Assembly: GCF_016469335.1 (NCBI RefSeq)
Contig: NZ_CP059888.1
Span: 3,423,899-3,487,898, forward strand
Direction of reading: 5' to 3'
Source: Flocculibacter collagenilyticus
GTDB lineage: Bacteria; Pseudomonadota; Gammaproteobacteria; Enterobacterales; Alteromonadaceae
DNA length: 64,000 nucleotides
Of the stretch, positions 19,706 through 26,850 are shown in pieces. The notes beneath the pieces were generated by a model that was not told the DNA's origin, made no database searches, and worked only from the letters and a program-made list of their open reading frames with translations. Numbering within the stretch: position 1 is the first letter of the stretch; every line of letters starts with the position of its first letter. The translations under genes and the position numbers were made by a program.

Positions 19706-21793
19706 ATGGCAGATTTGTCCAAATACAGAAATATAGGCATATTCGCACACGTTGACGCGGGTAAAACCACAACGACTGAGCGTATTTTGAAACTTACTGG
19801 TAAGATCCATAAAACTGGTGAAGTACATGACGGTGCAGCAACAACTGACTTCATGGAACAAGAAGCTGAGCGTGGTATTACAATCCAGTCAGCTGCAACA
19901 ACTTGTTTCTGGAAAGACCATCGCATGAACATCATCGATACTCCAGGACACGTTGACTTCACTGTTGAAGTATACCGTTCATTAAAAGTACTTGACGGTG
20001 GTGTAGGTGTATTCTGTGGTTCAGGTGGTGTTGAACCTCAATCAGAAACTAACTGGCGTTACGCTAACGAATCTGAAGTTGCACGTTTAATTTTCGTAAA
20101 CAAATTAGACCGTTTAGGTGCAGACTTCTACCGCGTTGTAGACCAAGTAGAAAACGTACTTGGTGCTAACCCACTAGTAATGACGTTACCAATTGGTACT
20201 GAAGATGACTTCGTTGGTGTTGTAGACGTACTTTCTCAAAAAGCGTACGTTTGGGACGACACAGGTCTTCCTGAAAACTACGAAGTTGTAGACATTCCAG
20301 CTGACATGGTAGACGATGCGCAAGCATACCGTGAACAGCTTATCGAAACAGCTGTAGAGCAAGACGACGAGCTAATGATGGCTTACATGGAAGGTGAAGA
20401 ACCTTCTTTAGAAGACATTAAGCGTTGTATCCGTAAAGGTACTCGCGAGCTAGCGTTCTTCCCAACTTACTGTGGTTCAGCGTTCAAAAACAAAGGTGTT
20501 CAGTTAGTACTAGACGCTGTTGTTGATTACCTACCTTCTCCTACAGAAGTTGACGCTCAGCCTCTTACAGACAAAGACACTGGTGAAGCAACTGGCGAAG
20601 TAGCAACTGTAGCCGTTGAAGAACCATTCCGCGCGTTAGCGTTCAAAATTATGGATGACCGTTTCGGTGCACTTACTTTCGTACGTATCTACTCAGGTAC
20701 TGTGAAGAAAGGTGACACAATCCTTAACTCATTCACAGGTAAAACTGAACGTGTTGGTCGCATGGTAGAAATGCACGCAGACGACCGTACTGAACTAGAT
20801 TCAGCACAAGCGGGCGACATTATTGCTATCGTTGGTATGAAGAACGTTCAAACTGGTCACACTCTTTGTGATCCTAAGCATGAATGTACCCTTGAACCAA
20901 TGATCTTCCCAGAGCCTGTAATCTCTATCTCTGTAGCACCTAAAGATAAAGGTTCAACTGAGAAAATGGGTATCGCAATTGGTAAAATGGTTGCTGAAGA
21001 TCCATCTTTCGTTGTTGAAACTGACGAAGACTCAGGTGAAACCATCCTTAAAGGTATGGGTGAACTTCACTTAGATATCAAAGTTGATATCCTTAAGCGT
21101 ACTTACGGTGTTGACCTTGAAGTGGGTCAGCCTCAGGTTGCTTACCGTGAAACTATCACGCGTGAAGTTGAAGATAGCTACACTCATAAGAAACAGTCTG
21201 GTGGTTCTGGTCAATTTGGTAAAATCGATTACCGTATCAAGCCAGGTGAACCAGGTTCAGGTTTCGTGTTCAAATCAACTGTTGTTGGTGGTAACGTACC
21301 TAAAGAGTTCTTCCCTGCTATCGAAAAAGGTTTTGCTAGCATGATGGAAAACGGTGTTCTAGCTGGCTTCCCAGTACTAGACGTTGATATCGAGCTATAC
21401 GACGGTGGCTTCCACGCAGTTGACTCATCAGCAATCGCGTTCGAAATCGCAGCAAAAGGCGCATTCCGTCAATCAATTCCAAAAGCAGGTGCACAACTTC
21501 TTGAACCTATCATGAAAGTTGACGTATTCACGCCAGATGATCACGTTGGTGACGTAATCGGTGACCTTAACCGTCGTCGTGGTATGATCAAAGACCAAGA
21601 AGCGGGTACAACTGGTGTTCGCATCAAAGGTGACGTACCTCTTTCAGAAATGTTCGGTTACATCGGAAGTCTACGTACAATGACTTCTGGTCGTGGTCAA
21701 TTCTCAATGGAATTCTCACACTACATGCCTTGTCCGCAAAACGTTGCTGACGAAGTAATTGCAGCTGAGAAAGAGAAAAAAGCAGCTAAGTAA
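19706..21793 (+). CDS. fusA: Elongation factor G (stand-alone copy)
   Basis: A 695-residue translational GTPase with G1 AHVDAGKT (14-21), the switch II motif DTPGHVDF and NKLD as G4, followed by the four further EF-G domains. It translocates the ribosome after peptide-bond formation or acts with RRF in recycling. It is not next to rpsL, rpsG or tuf, so it is outside the str operon. Many marine gammaproteobacteria carry a second EF-G in such a position, and this is probably that paralogue (fusA2/fusB type). Codon use is strongly biased (GGT, GTA, CGT, GAA), indicating high expression. Confidence 0.93.
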   Translation: MADLSKYRNIGIFAHVDAGKTTTTERILKLTGKIHKTGEVHDGAATTDFMEQEAERGITIQSAATTCFWKDHRMNIIDTPGHVDFTVEVYRSLKVLDGGVGVFCGSGGVEPQSETNWRYANESEVARLIFVNKLDRLGADFYRVVDQVENVLGANPLVMTLPIGTEDDFVGVVDVLSQKAYVWDDTGLPENYEVVDIPADMVDDAQAYREQLIETAVEQDDELMMAYMEGEEPSLEDIKRCIRKGTRELAFFPTYCGSAFKNKGVQLVLDAVVDYLPSPTEVDAQPLTDKDTGEATGEVATVAVEEPFRALAFKIMDDRFGALTFVRIYSGTVKKGDTILNSFTGKTERVGRMVEMHADDRTELDSAQAGDIIAIVGMKNVQTGHTLCDPKHECTLEPMIFPEPVISISVAPKDKGSTEKMGIAIGKMVAEDPSFVVETDEDSGETILKGMGELHLDIKVDILKRTYGVDLEVGQPQVAYRETITREVEDSYTHKKQSGGSGQFGKIDYRIKPGEPGSGFVFKSTVVGGNVPKEFFPAIEKGFASMMENGVLAGFPVLDVDIELYDGGFHAVDSSAIAFEIAAKGAFRQSIPKAGAQLLEPIMKVDVFTPDDHVGDVIGDLNRRRGMIKDQEAGTTGVRIKGDVPLSEMFGYIGSLRTMTSGRGQFSMEFSHYMPCPQNVADEVIAAEKEKKAAK

Positions 21794-21820
21794 TTAACGC
21801 TTAATTACTTATTTGCAAAA

Positions 21821-21853
21821 AGCCCTGATAGTCTGACTATCAGGGCTTTTTTA
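21821..21853 (+). terminator. Strong intrinsic terminator after fusA
   Basis: AGCCCTGATA and TATCAGGGCT pair around GTCTGAC, flanked by an A-run upstream and TTTTTT downstream. It lies 27 bases after the fusA stop. Confidence 0.93.
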
Positions 21854-21886
21854 ATGCTCAATTAAAGGGTACTTAATCGCTGCTAA

Positions 21887-24136
21887 TTAAAATGTATAAG
21901 TAAAAGACAGTGCCGCATTTCTAGGTTCAACTGCTGGTGTACCGGGGTCTTCATTGAGCTTTCCTCTTGCCCTTATCGGATACAACCCTCGCTCATCCCA
22001 AACATTATGTACGACTAAACGTAGGCTCATTGCACGATTAATATCCCAAGCTATACTCACATTCCCCCAATTAATACCCGTCTCTTTCGAATTAGTCCAT
22101 GGCGCCCACCAATCTGCCAAACTAATGTGCTGATAGGCAAGTGTCCAGCCTTTATAAAATTTCCACTGTGAACTATATCGCCAAATCGATTCTGGCATGC
22201 CATTCGCGTTAATATCATCGGATGTTCCTGCAACTGGTGACTTCATGCCTAGGGCAAAGCCGTCGGCACTGATTACATCATGAGTGCTGTAGGAGATTTG
22301 ATGCTTCCAGCGAGCTGATTGCCAAATACTGGAGAGTTCTACGCCACGCAATTTAATTTTACCGGGCTGATTAGCATAATAAAAAACGCCTCCCCAACTC
22401 CCAATGGTATCGGTTCCTATTGCAGCTTCAGGTGTACCGTTGCGGGTTGATAACGTTAAGATAAAATCTTCAATTTCATTATAAAAAAACACTGCATCAA
22501 ATTGCCAAAAATCGGATAACTTGCCTTTAATCGCAAACTCATAGTTTTTGAGTGTTTCTGTTTTAGGCGATGGGGCGTTCATTGCAGGGCTGCCATCACT
22601 TGAAGACGTCATCCCTGAACCTTCTAGTTGATCTAGATTATCTTCAGACAATAAACCATCTCGTAAAAATCCTCCCGTGTAATGCACACCCGGTGGCCCT
22701 CTAAACCCTTTCTGATAGCTAAGCCGATAAACTGTTTCACTTTCCGCTGGCGCAAAACTAACACTTAAACGCGGGGTGAATTCATTACCCCAATGTTCAT
22801 GGTGATCGTATCGTGCACCCAAGTTGATATGCCACTCTGGGGTTATATCGCTGGTTATCTCGGCTATCAGTGCTTTGTTCAAAAATGTTTCTTCAAATAA
22901 CCATGTATGGGTTTGATTTACTTGTTCAGTGAGTTGAGCGGTACGATTAACAATAAAATTATCACCTTGCCAGTTACTATCTCCTGTTTTTATATATTCT
23001 AGCTCAGCAGCCACCACCCAATTAATGCCTTTTCTTGCATTACGTTCGCTTGTCACAACGGTATCGTTTTCAGCCCCGATACGAGGTATTGGTTGATTTG
23101 ATCCAAGCTGTAATTTTAAGAAGCCACGCTGCTCTCTTGCGCCTCCGGTCGTTTCCCCTGTAGTCAAATCGTAAAGGCCGTAATCATCTACTTGCCAGTT
23201 GCCCGTATAGGTAAGGTGGTACTCTTCATTAAAATTATGATGATATTCGGCGGCGATAAATGTTAATCGTTGCTCAACTTGATCTCTGTCTTTTGTCCAA
23301 TTATATAAGTCACGAATTTGCTGATGGTGCTGTAATTGCACCTTCCAACTTTGGCCTGTCAGCTTGGAAAAAAATCGGGTTGCCCTTGCGTGGTTTAACT
23401 TATTTCCTCTTAAGGCGGGCGGATTAGGGTGCGACGAGTCACTTTCTTGAATCTCAATTGCCCACCCCTTTTGTGGCAGCTCAATGCCATCAAACAATTG
23501 TCGTGACAAGTACCATTGCCACCTCAAATCGTTCCAAGTTCCTCCCCCCATCACACTTGCTTTGTGCCATCCATACTCACCAGCACTAGCAGTTGCTATC
23601 AACGGTTCCTCAATGTTGCGAGTAATAATATTAATAACACCTAACTGCGCGCCTTGCCCCTGCATTACGCTACCTGGGCCACGCACAACCTCTATTCGCT
23701 CAATGTAATCAAGGCCAATACCATTTAACACGCTGTCAGCAGGCCCCCAAAACCAATCTGCATTTACTTTTATTCCATCTATTAACAGTAAAACCTTACT
23801 GTTATTATCTGGCGCGACGCCTCTAAAGGCTCCAATCGTATCGTCTTTATCTTCCGCCTTAAAATATCCGGGAACATATAAATTAAGTACATCATTAAGT
23901 GTGCGACCACCTGAGTATTGTATTTCTGAACGATGAATGACAGTTACTGAAGCAGGTAAGAATTGCTGTCTTGACTCCGTCGTAGAGCTCACATTCACAT
24001 CAACATTCAATAATTCATCTAACGATAGGGAGAATACGTCTTGTGGCTGTTTAGCCTCAGCACCTGTGTTATACGCTAGCGCCGTCAGCGCACAAAACAC
24101 GCTAATTCGACATGAGTTTTTATGGTAATTGAGCAT
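21887..24136 (-). CDS. TonB-dependent outer-membrane receptor
   Basis: A 749-residue protein with a signal peptide (about 1-28), a plug domain (about 50-165) and a 22-strand-type barrel ending SFTYTF with the C-terminal aromatic sorting residue. Plug landmarks include VTVIHRSEI, GGRTLNDVLNLYVPGYF, VLLLIDGIKVN and IERIEVVRGPGSVMQGQGA. The plug resembles vitamin B12/siderophore and colicin-I type receptors, but the ligand cannot be inferred. It imports a scarce substrate with TonB-ExbBD energy. Next to it are two small unknown ORFs and a PEP-CTERM protease on the same strand, though a 200-base gap suggests a separate promoter. Confidence 0.92.
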   Translation of the reverse strand: MLNYHKNSCRISVFCALTALAYNTGAEAKQPQDVFSLSLDELLNVDVNVSSTTESRQQFLPASVTVIHRSEIQYSGGRTLNDVLNLYVPGYFKAEDKDDTIGAFRGVAPDNNSKVLLLIDGIKVNADWFWGPADSVLNGIGLDYIERIEVVRGPGSVMQGQGAQLGVINIITRNIEEPLIATASAGEYGWHKASVMGGGTWNDLRWQWYLSRQLFDGIELPQKGWAIEIQESDSSHPNPPALRGNKLNHARATRFFSKLTGQSWKVQLQHHQQIRDLYNWTKDRDQVEQRLTFIAAEYHHNFNEEYHLTYTGNWQVDDYGLYDLTTGETTGGAREQRGFLKLQLGSNQPIPRIGAENDTVVTSERNARKGINWVVAAELEYIKTGDSNWQGDNFIVNRTAQLTEQVNQTHTWLFEETFLNKALIAEITSDITPEWHINLGARYDHHEHWGNEFTPRLSVSFAPAESETVYRLSYQKGFRGPPGVHYTGGFLRDGLLSEDNLDQLEGSGMTSSSDGSPAMNAPSPKTETLKNYEFAIKGKLSDFWQFDAVFFYNEIEDFILTLSTRNGTPEAAIGTDTIGSWGGVFYYANQPGKIKLRGVELSSIWQSARWKHQISYSTHDVISADGFALGMKSPVAGTSDDINANGMPESIWRYSSQWKFYKGWTLAYQHISLADWWAPWTNSKETGINWGNVSIAWDINRAMSLRLVVHNVWDERGLYPIRARGKLNEDPGTPAVEPRNAALSFTYTF

Positions 24137-24338
24137 ATCAATACTCTATAACTATATTTGTACCCAAAGTGTAGAAAAGTTAACAGTGAATACAAAACCG
24201 AAAGTGCGTTTTTCTAAGACAGCAGCCGTAAAGATATAAATAGCAGCGCAAAATTAATATGCGATGGGTAGGATGACGATATGATTGGCAAGTTTGTAAA
24301 ATAAGCAGAAGTATTTAGGGCGTGTTGACCTTTCGAGG

Positions 24339-24584
24339 TTATTTTTTAGGCCAAATGGCTGGTAACACTAGCCTTGATTGAATTGCGCTGTTACCCGCAA
24401 ACTTACTAACCAGTAGCTTAGCAGTTAATGCACCAGAACGAACAAACGCCGCTTCCGAACGGTTTAACTTAACTGTATAGTCGGTTGTCACAAAGCCATG
24501 TTGCACAACATATGTTAAAAATATTTCACTATCTTTTTCAAAGCAGACATAGCTCCAAGGTGCTTCTTCAATAATTTTCTCCAT
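24339..24584 (-). CDS. Small hypothetical protein, 81 residues
   Basis: I do not recognise this protein. It starts MEKIIEEAPWSYVCFEKD and has no signal peptide or membrane helix; a central segment looks like alternating beta strands. The ATG at 24584 has only a weak AGGG just upstream. It lies 15 bases after another small ORF on the same strand and about 200 bases before the TonB receptor. The balanced amino-acid composition favours a real gene. Confidence 0.5.
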   Translation of the reverse strand: MEKIIEEAPWSYVCFEKDSEIFLTYVVQHGFVTTDYTVKLNRSEAAFVRSGALTAKLLVSKFAGNSAIQSRLVLPAIWPKK

Positions 24585-24599
24585 AACCCTATACTACTT

Positions 24600-24743
24600 T
24601 TACCTTTTTTGAAGCAGAGCAACACAAAATTGATTAACAAACCGATAGTTAAACACACCTTCACTTTTCAAGGACGTTTTGGCAAAAACTTGTTTATTAG
24701 CCACCCAAGTAACAGCATGTAATGTGTAATTTTTCATGTTCAT
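24600..24743 (-). CDS. Possible very small protein, 47 residues
   Basis: The frame is open upstream to a TTG at 24782, but ATG at 24743 (MNMKNYTLHAVTWV) is a more natural start; a second ATG follows two codons later. No clear ribosome-binding site or known domain is seen. Position between the PEP-CTERM protease gene and another small ORF on the same strand makes an operon possible, but this may be a chance ORF. Confidence 0.3.
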   Translation of the reverse strand: MNMKNYTLHAVTWVANKQVFAKTSLKSEGVFNYRFVNQFCVALLQKR

Positions 24744-24801
24744 ACAGTATCTAAAATAAAAAGCCACATCGAAAATAAACAAAGTTGCTTATTAGGTTTA
24801 G

Positions 24802-25617
24802 CTAAATTCTTATTCTAAGTGTTAAGCCCATAAGCGGTTTAGATCGAGTAACATACAACCTTGAAAAGCCAGCATACACTACCACCATTATAATACCCAA
24901 TACAAACATGGGGATGGACGATGGCTCAGGTATTGCCGAAATAAAATAATGGTTATCGCCCACACCTGCCACAACGGAAAGTGTAGCTATACCCGTGTTT
25001 ACTCCCAACCAACTTACAAAGCGATCATAATGATCAACATAAGGCTTGGTGCCTCCTCCCATTATACTGTCATTGCGCGTCAACCCTGTTTGAGGATCAA
25101 CGGCTCCACCAGCATACTCGTCATATATGCCAACCATATGACCAAATTCATGGGCAGCAACGCGTCGGTGATACCACTCAGTCCAATTTGAATTGTTATA
25201 CCAATTTGTCATATTCGCCCTACCACTGCCTTCATGCACGTTTAGCACATAATCAAAGTCATTCGAACTGTATTGGGTAACCCAATCAATATTAAACACA
25301 ATATCGTAAAAATAGGTGCCATCAAAAATATCAAATGAGTCTCCCCATATTGATTTAATGCCGGTCTTCCAAGTATTTAGTAGCGCCGTGCTCGCATTAG
25401 CACCTGCCAAATAAACATCGACATCAACAATAAGATCTTGATTAATAAATGAGATGTCATAATTACTATTCCAGCCATAACGACCAGAAGTAAAACGCTC
25501 AGAAATTTTTTCAGGGCTAATATCAGAGATAAGCCCTGCGTAAGCGGTGTTTGTAAATAACATATTCAGTAAGAAAACAATACTTAACAGGATGGGGCTA
25601 CAAGCAATTAGTTTCAT
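24802..25617 (-). CDS. Secreted zinc metalloprotease-like protein with PEP-CTERM sorting tail
   Basis: A 271-residue protein with a signal peptide (about 1-27, AYA-G). The zinc motif HEFGHMVGIYDE (His156, Glu157, His160, Asp166) matches the metzincin-type HExxHxxGxxD, and SIMGGG at 184-189 could be a Met-turn. The C-terminus has Pro-Glu-Pro at 230-232, a membrane helix (about 237-252) and a basic segment, which together form a PEP-CTERM signal recognised by an exosortase. The basic tail is about 20 residues, longer than usual. AGGAG lies upstream of the ATG. No exosortase gene is in the window. Proteolytic activity is inferred from the motif. Confidence 0.85.
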   Translation of the reverse strand: MKLIACSPILLSIVFLLNMLFTNTAYAGLISDISPEKISERFTSGRYGWNSNYDISFINQDLIVDVDVYLAGANASTALLNTWKTGIKSIWGDSFDIFDGTYFYDIVFNIDWVTQYSSNDFDYVLNVHEGSGRANMTNWYNNSNWTEWYHRRVAAHEFGHMVGIYDEYAGGAVDPQTGLTRNDSIMGGGTKPYVDHYDRFVSWLGVNTGIATLSVVAGVGDNHYFISAIPEPSSIPMFVLGIIMVVVYAGFSRLYVTRSKPLMGLTLRIRI

Positions 25618-25820
25618 AGTGCATGCTCCTAAAATGAGTACATAAATTCTAGAAGCTGAATTGTAAAAGTAAAATTATTCATCACATTTATTTAACAAGT
25701 GCTAAATAAATGCGCATAAGTAAAGCACGATTTCATTCACCCGCAGCTAAACCACAACCTTAATGAATTATGTAGCACCGAGAACTTACAGTAAAAATTA
25801 CCGGCCCGCGCTTCCACAAT

Positions 25821-25859
25821 GAGAAAAGAGATAAGAGAAGAGAAGAGAAGAGAACAAAG
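25821..25859. repeat. Purine (GAGAA/AGAGA) simple repeat
   Basis: The run is almost entirely A and G, made of GAGAA-like units, with one interrupting T and a C only near its end. It could vary by slippage and alter the spacing of nearby promoters. No further function can be read from it. Confidence 0.7.
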
Positions 25860-25889
25860 CATGAGCATGTATGCTCAATAAAAAATCAA

Positions 25890-25963
25890 TGATACCCCAA
25901 GGTTACTATTGACACCCTAAGGTATCATCAATATACTAGCCTCATTGATACCCCTAGGTATCA
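25890..25963. promoter_or_regulatory. Three operator-like dyads upstream of the membrane protein/Xre pair
   Basis: Three 18-base sites share the pattern TGATACC-N4-GGTATCA. The copy at 25946-25963 is perfect, the one at 25910-25927 has TGACACC in the left arm, and the one at 25890-25906 has a degenerate right arm (GGTTAC). Starts are 20 and 36 bases apart, and the last ends 35 bases before the ATG at 25999. The arrangement suggests binding sites for the adjacent Xre regulator. Confidence 0.72.
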
Positions 25964-25998
25964 ATAATTCTAATTGATTACTAACAAGGAACGAAACG

Positions 25999-26460
25999 AT
26001 GAACCACCCCGACATTGAAACAAATTATTTAAAGAACAATGCTCTAAACATGTTCTTTCTTTCAATCTTTTTTATAGTTAGCGCTGCATGGCCCTTTATT
26101 GACAGACAAGCAATACCCGGCGCTATCTATATATTGATGAGCCTAGGGCTACTTGCAATAATCATTACCGCATTAACATTTGGCTTAAAATCAATAAAAG
26201 GACTAAGCAAAGAACACAAGCAAGCTTTCTGGTACGGCCAGTTTAGCGACGAGTATCTTAACTTCGTCAACCTTCAGGGGTACAAATACGCCTTTAACAT
26301 TGCAATCAGCGCATTACTTATTACATGGCTAACAGCCATACTAGGGTTCTCATTAACATTTCAGATAAATACCCTATTAATGGTGCATGCCCTGCTCGCT
26401 ATTATTTTCTTAAGCTACTCGCTTAGAGTCCTGTACTTATTAAGGGCTGAAGATGAATAG
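25999..26460 (+). CDS. Four-helix membrane protein of unknown function
   Basis: A 153-residue protein with four predicted membrane helices (about 17-34, 42-63, 99-118 and 124-148) and a charged loop between helices two and three containing KGLSKEHKQAFWYGQFSDE. I recognise no named family. It has a good AAGGA upstream of the ATG and overlaps the following Xre gene by 8 bases, so the two are translated together. Small membrane protein/short Xre pairs are common and often autoregulated, but the role is usually unknown. Confidence 0.8.
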   Translation: MNHPDIETNYLKNNALNMFFLSIFFIVSAAWPFIDRQAIPGAIYILMSLGLLAIIITALTFGLKSIKGLSKEHKQAFWYGQFSDEYLNFVNLQGYKYAFNIAISALLITWLTAILGFSLTFQINTLLMVHALLAIIFLSYSLRVLYLLRAEDE

Positions 26461-26659
26461 TGAAGTAGATAACAACATTGCGAAATATCGGGCTAAGCAA
26501 AAACTGTCTCAACAAGAATTAGCCGATGCAATTGGCGTCTCTAGAAAAACAATTAGCACCGTAGAAACTGGCAGGTTTACCCCTTCAGTGGTAATAGCAT
26601 TGAAACTCGCTCGTCACTTTAATGTGCCCGTAGAGTCGCTATTCAGCTTAGAAGTGTAA
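26453..26659 (+). CDS. Short Xre-family DNA-binding regulator
   Basis: A 68-residue protein that is essentially one Cro/CI-type helix-turn-helix: LSQQELADAIGVSRKTISTV (18-37) followed by the stabilising helices. Its length and sequence match the 65-70 residue YozG/VrpA-type regulators, which act as dimers on short dyads. It overlaps the membrane-protein gene and probably binds the three dyads at 25890-25963 to control its own operon (inference). Confidence 0.9.
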   Translation: MNSEVDNNIAKYRAKQKLSQQELADAIGVSRKTISTVETGRFTPSVVIALKLARHFNVPVESLFSLEV

Positions 26660-26771
26660 TGTAAATTCGCCAGGCAAGCTAAGCTTATACTCAGCGAATG
26701 CACTGATTATTATGCAGTAGCTATTTTATGCAGATATTTTGTACACTTTTCGATCATAATGTACAAAAAAT

Positions 26772-26805
26772 AAAAAAGCTTGGTGAAGAAAACTCATCAC
26801 CAAGC
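26772..26805 (-). terminator. Intrinsic terminator of the LRR lipoprotein gene
   Basis: GCTTGGTGA (26778-26786) pairs with TCACCAAGC (26797-26805). On the minus strand the stem is followed by TTTTTT, the complement of the A-run at 26772-26777, 46 bases beyond the gene's stop. Confidence 0.88.
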
Positions 26806-26850
26806 CATATAACCTACATTAATTTTTTATATCTCAAATCAATTAATTAA

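Larger units (their letters stand above)
25618..25998. other. 381-base intergenic region with purine repeat and operator cluster
   Basis: This divergent spacer separates the PEP-CTERM gene from the membrane protein/Xre pair. It contains an AG-rich simple repeat (25821-25859) and three dyad sites listed separately. No ORF of coding character was seen. Confidence 0.7.

Noticed and set aside
24802..26000. Possible sigma-54 promoter before the PEP-CTERM gene, as in PrsR-controlled systems
   Set aside because: No TGGCAC-N5-TTGC type sequence was found in the 130 bases upstream.
26737..26768. Inverted repeat TTTTGTACA / TGTACAAAA near the Xre gene end
   Set aside because: No T-run follows on the plus strand, and the adjacent hairpin at 26778-26805 is a clearly better terminator. 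It may be chance in AT-rich DNA.
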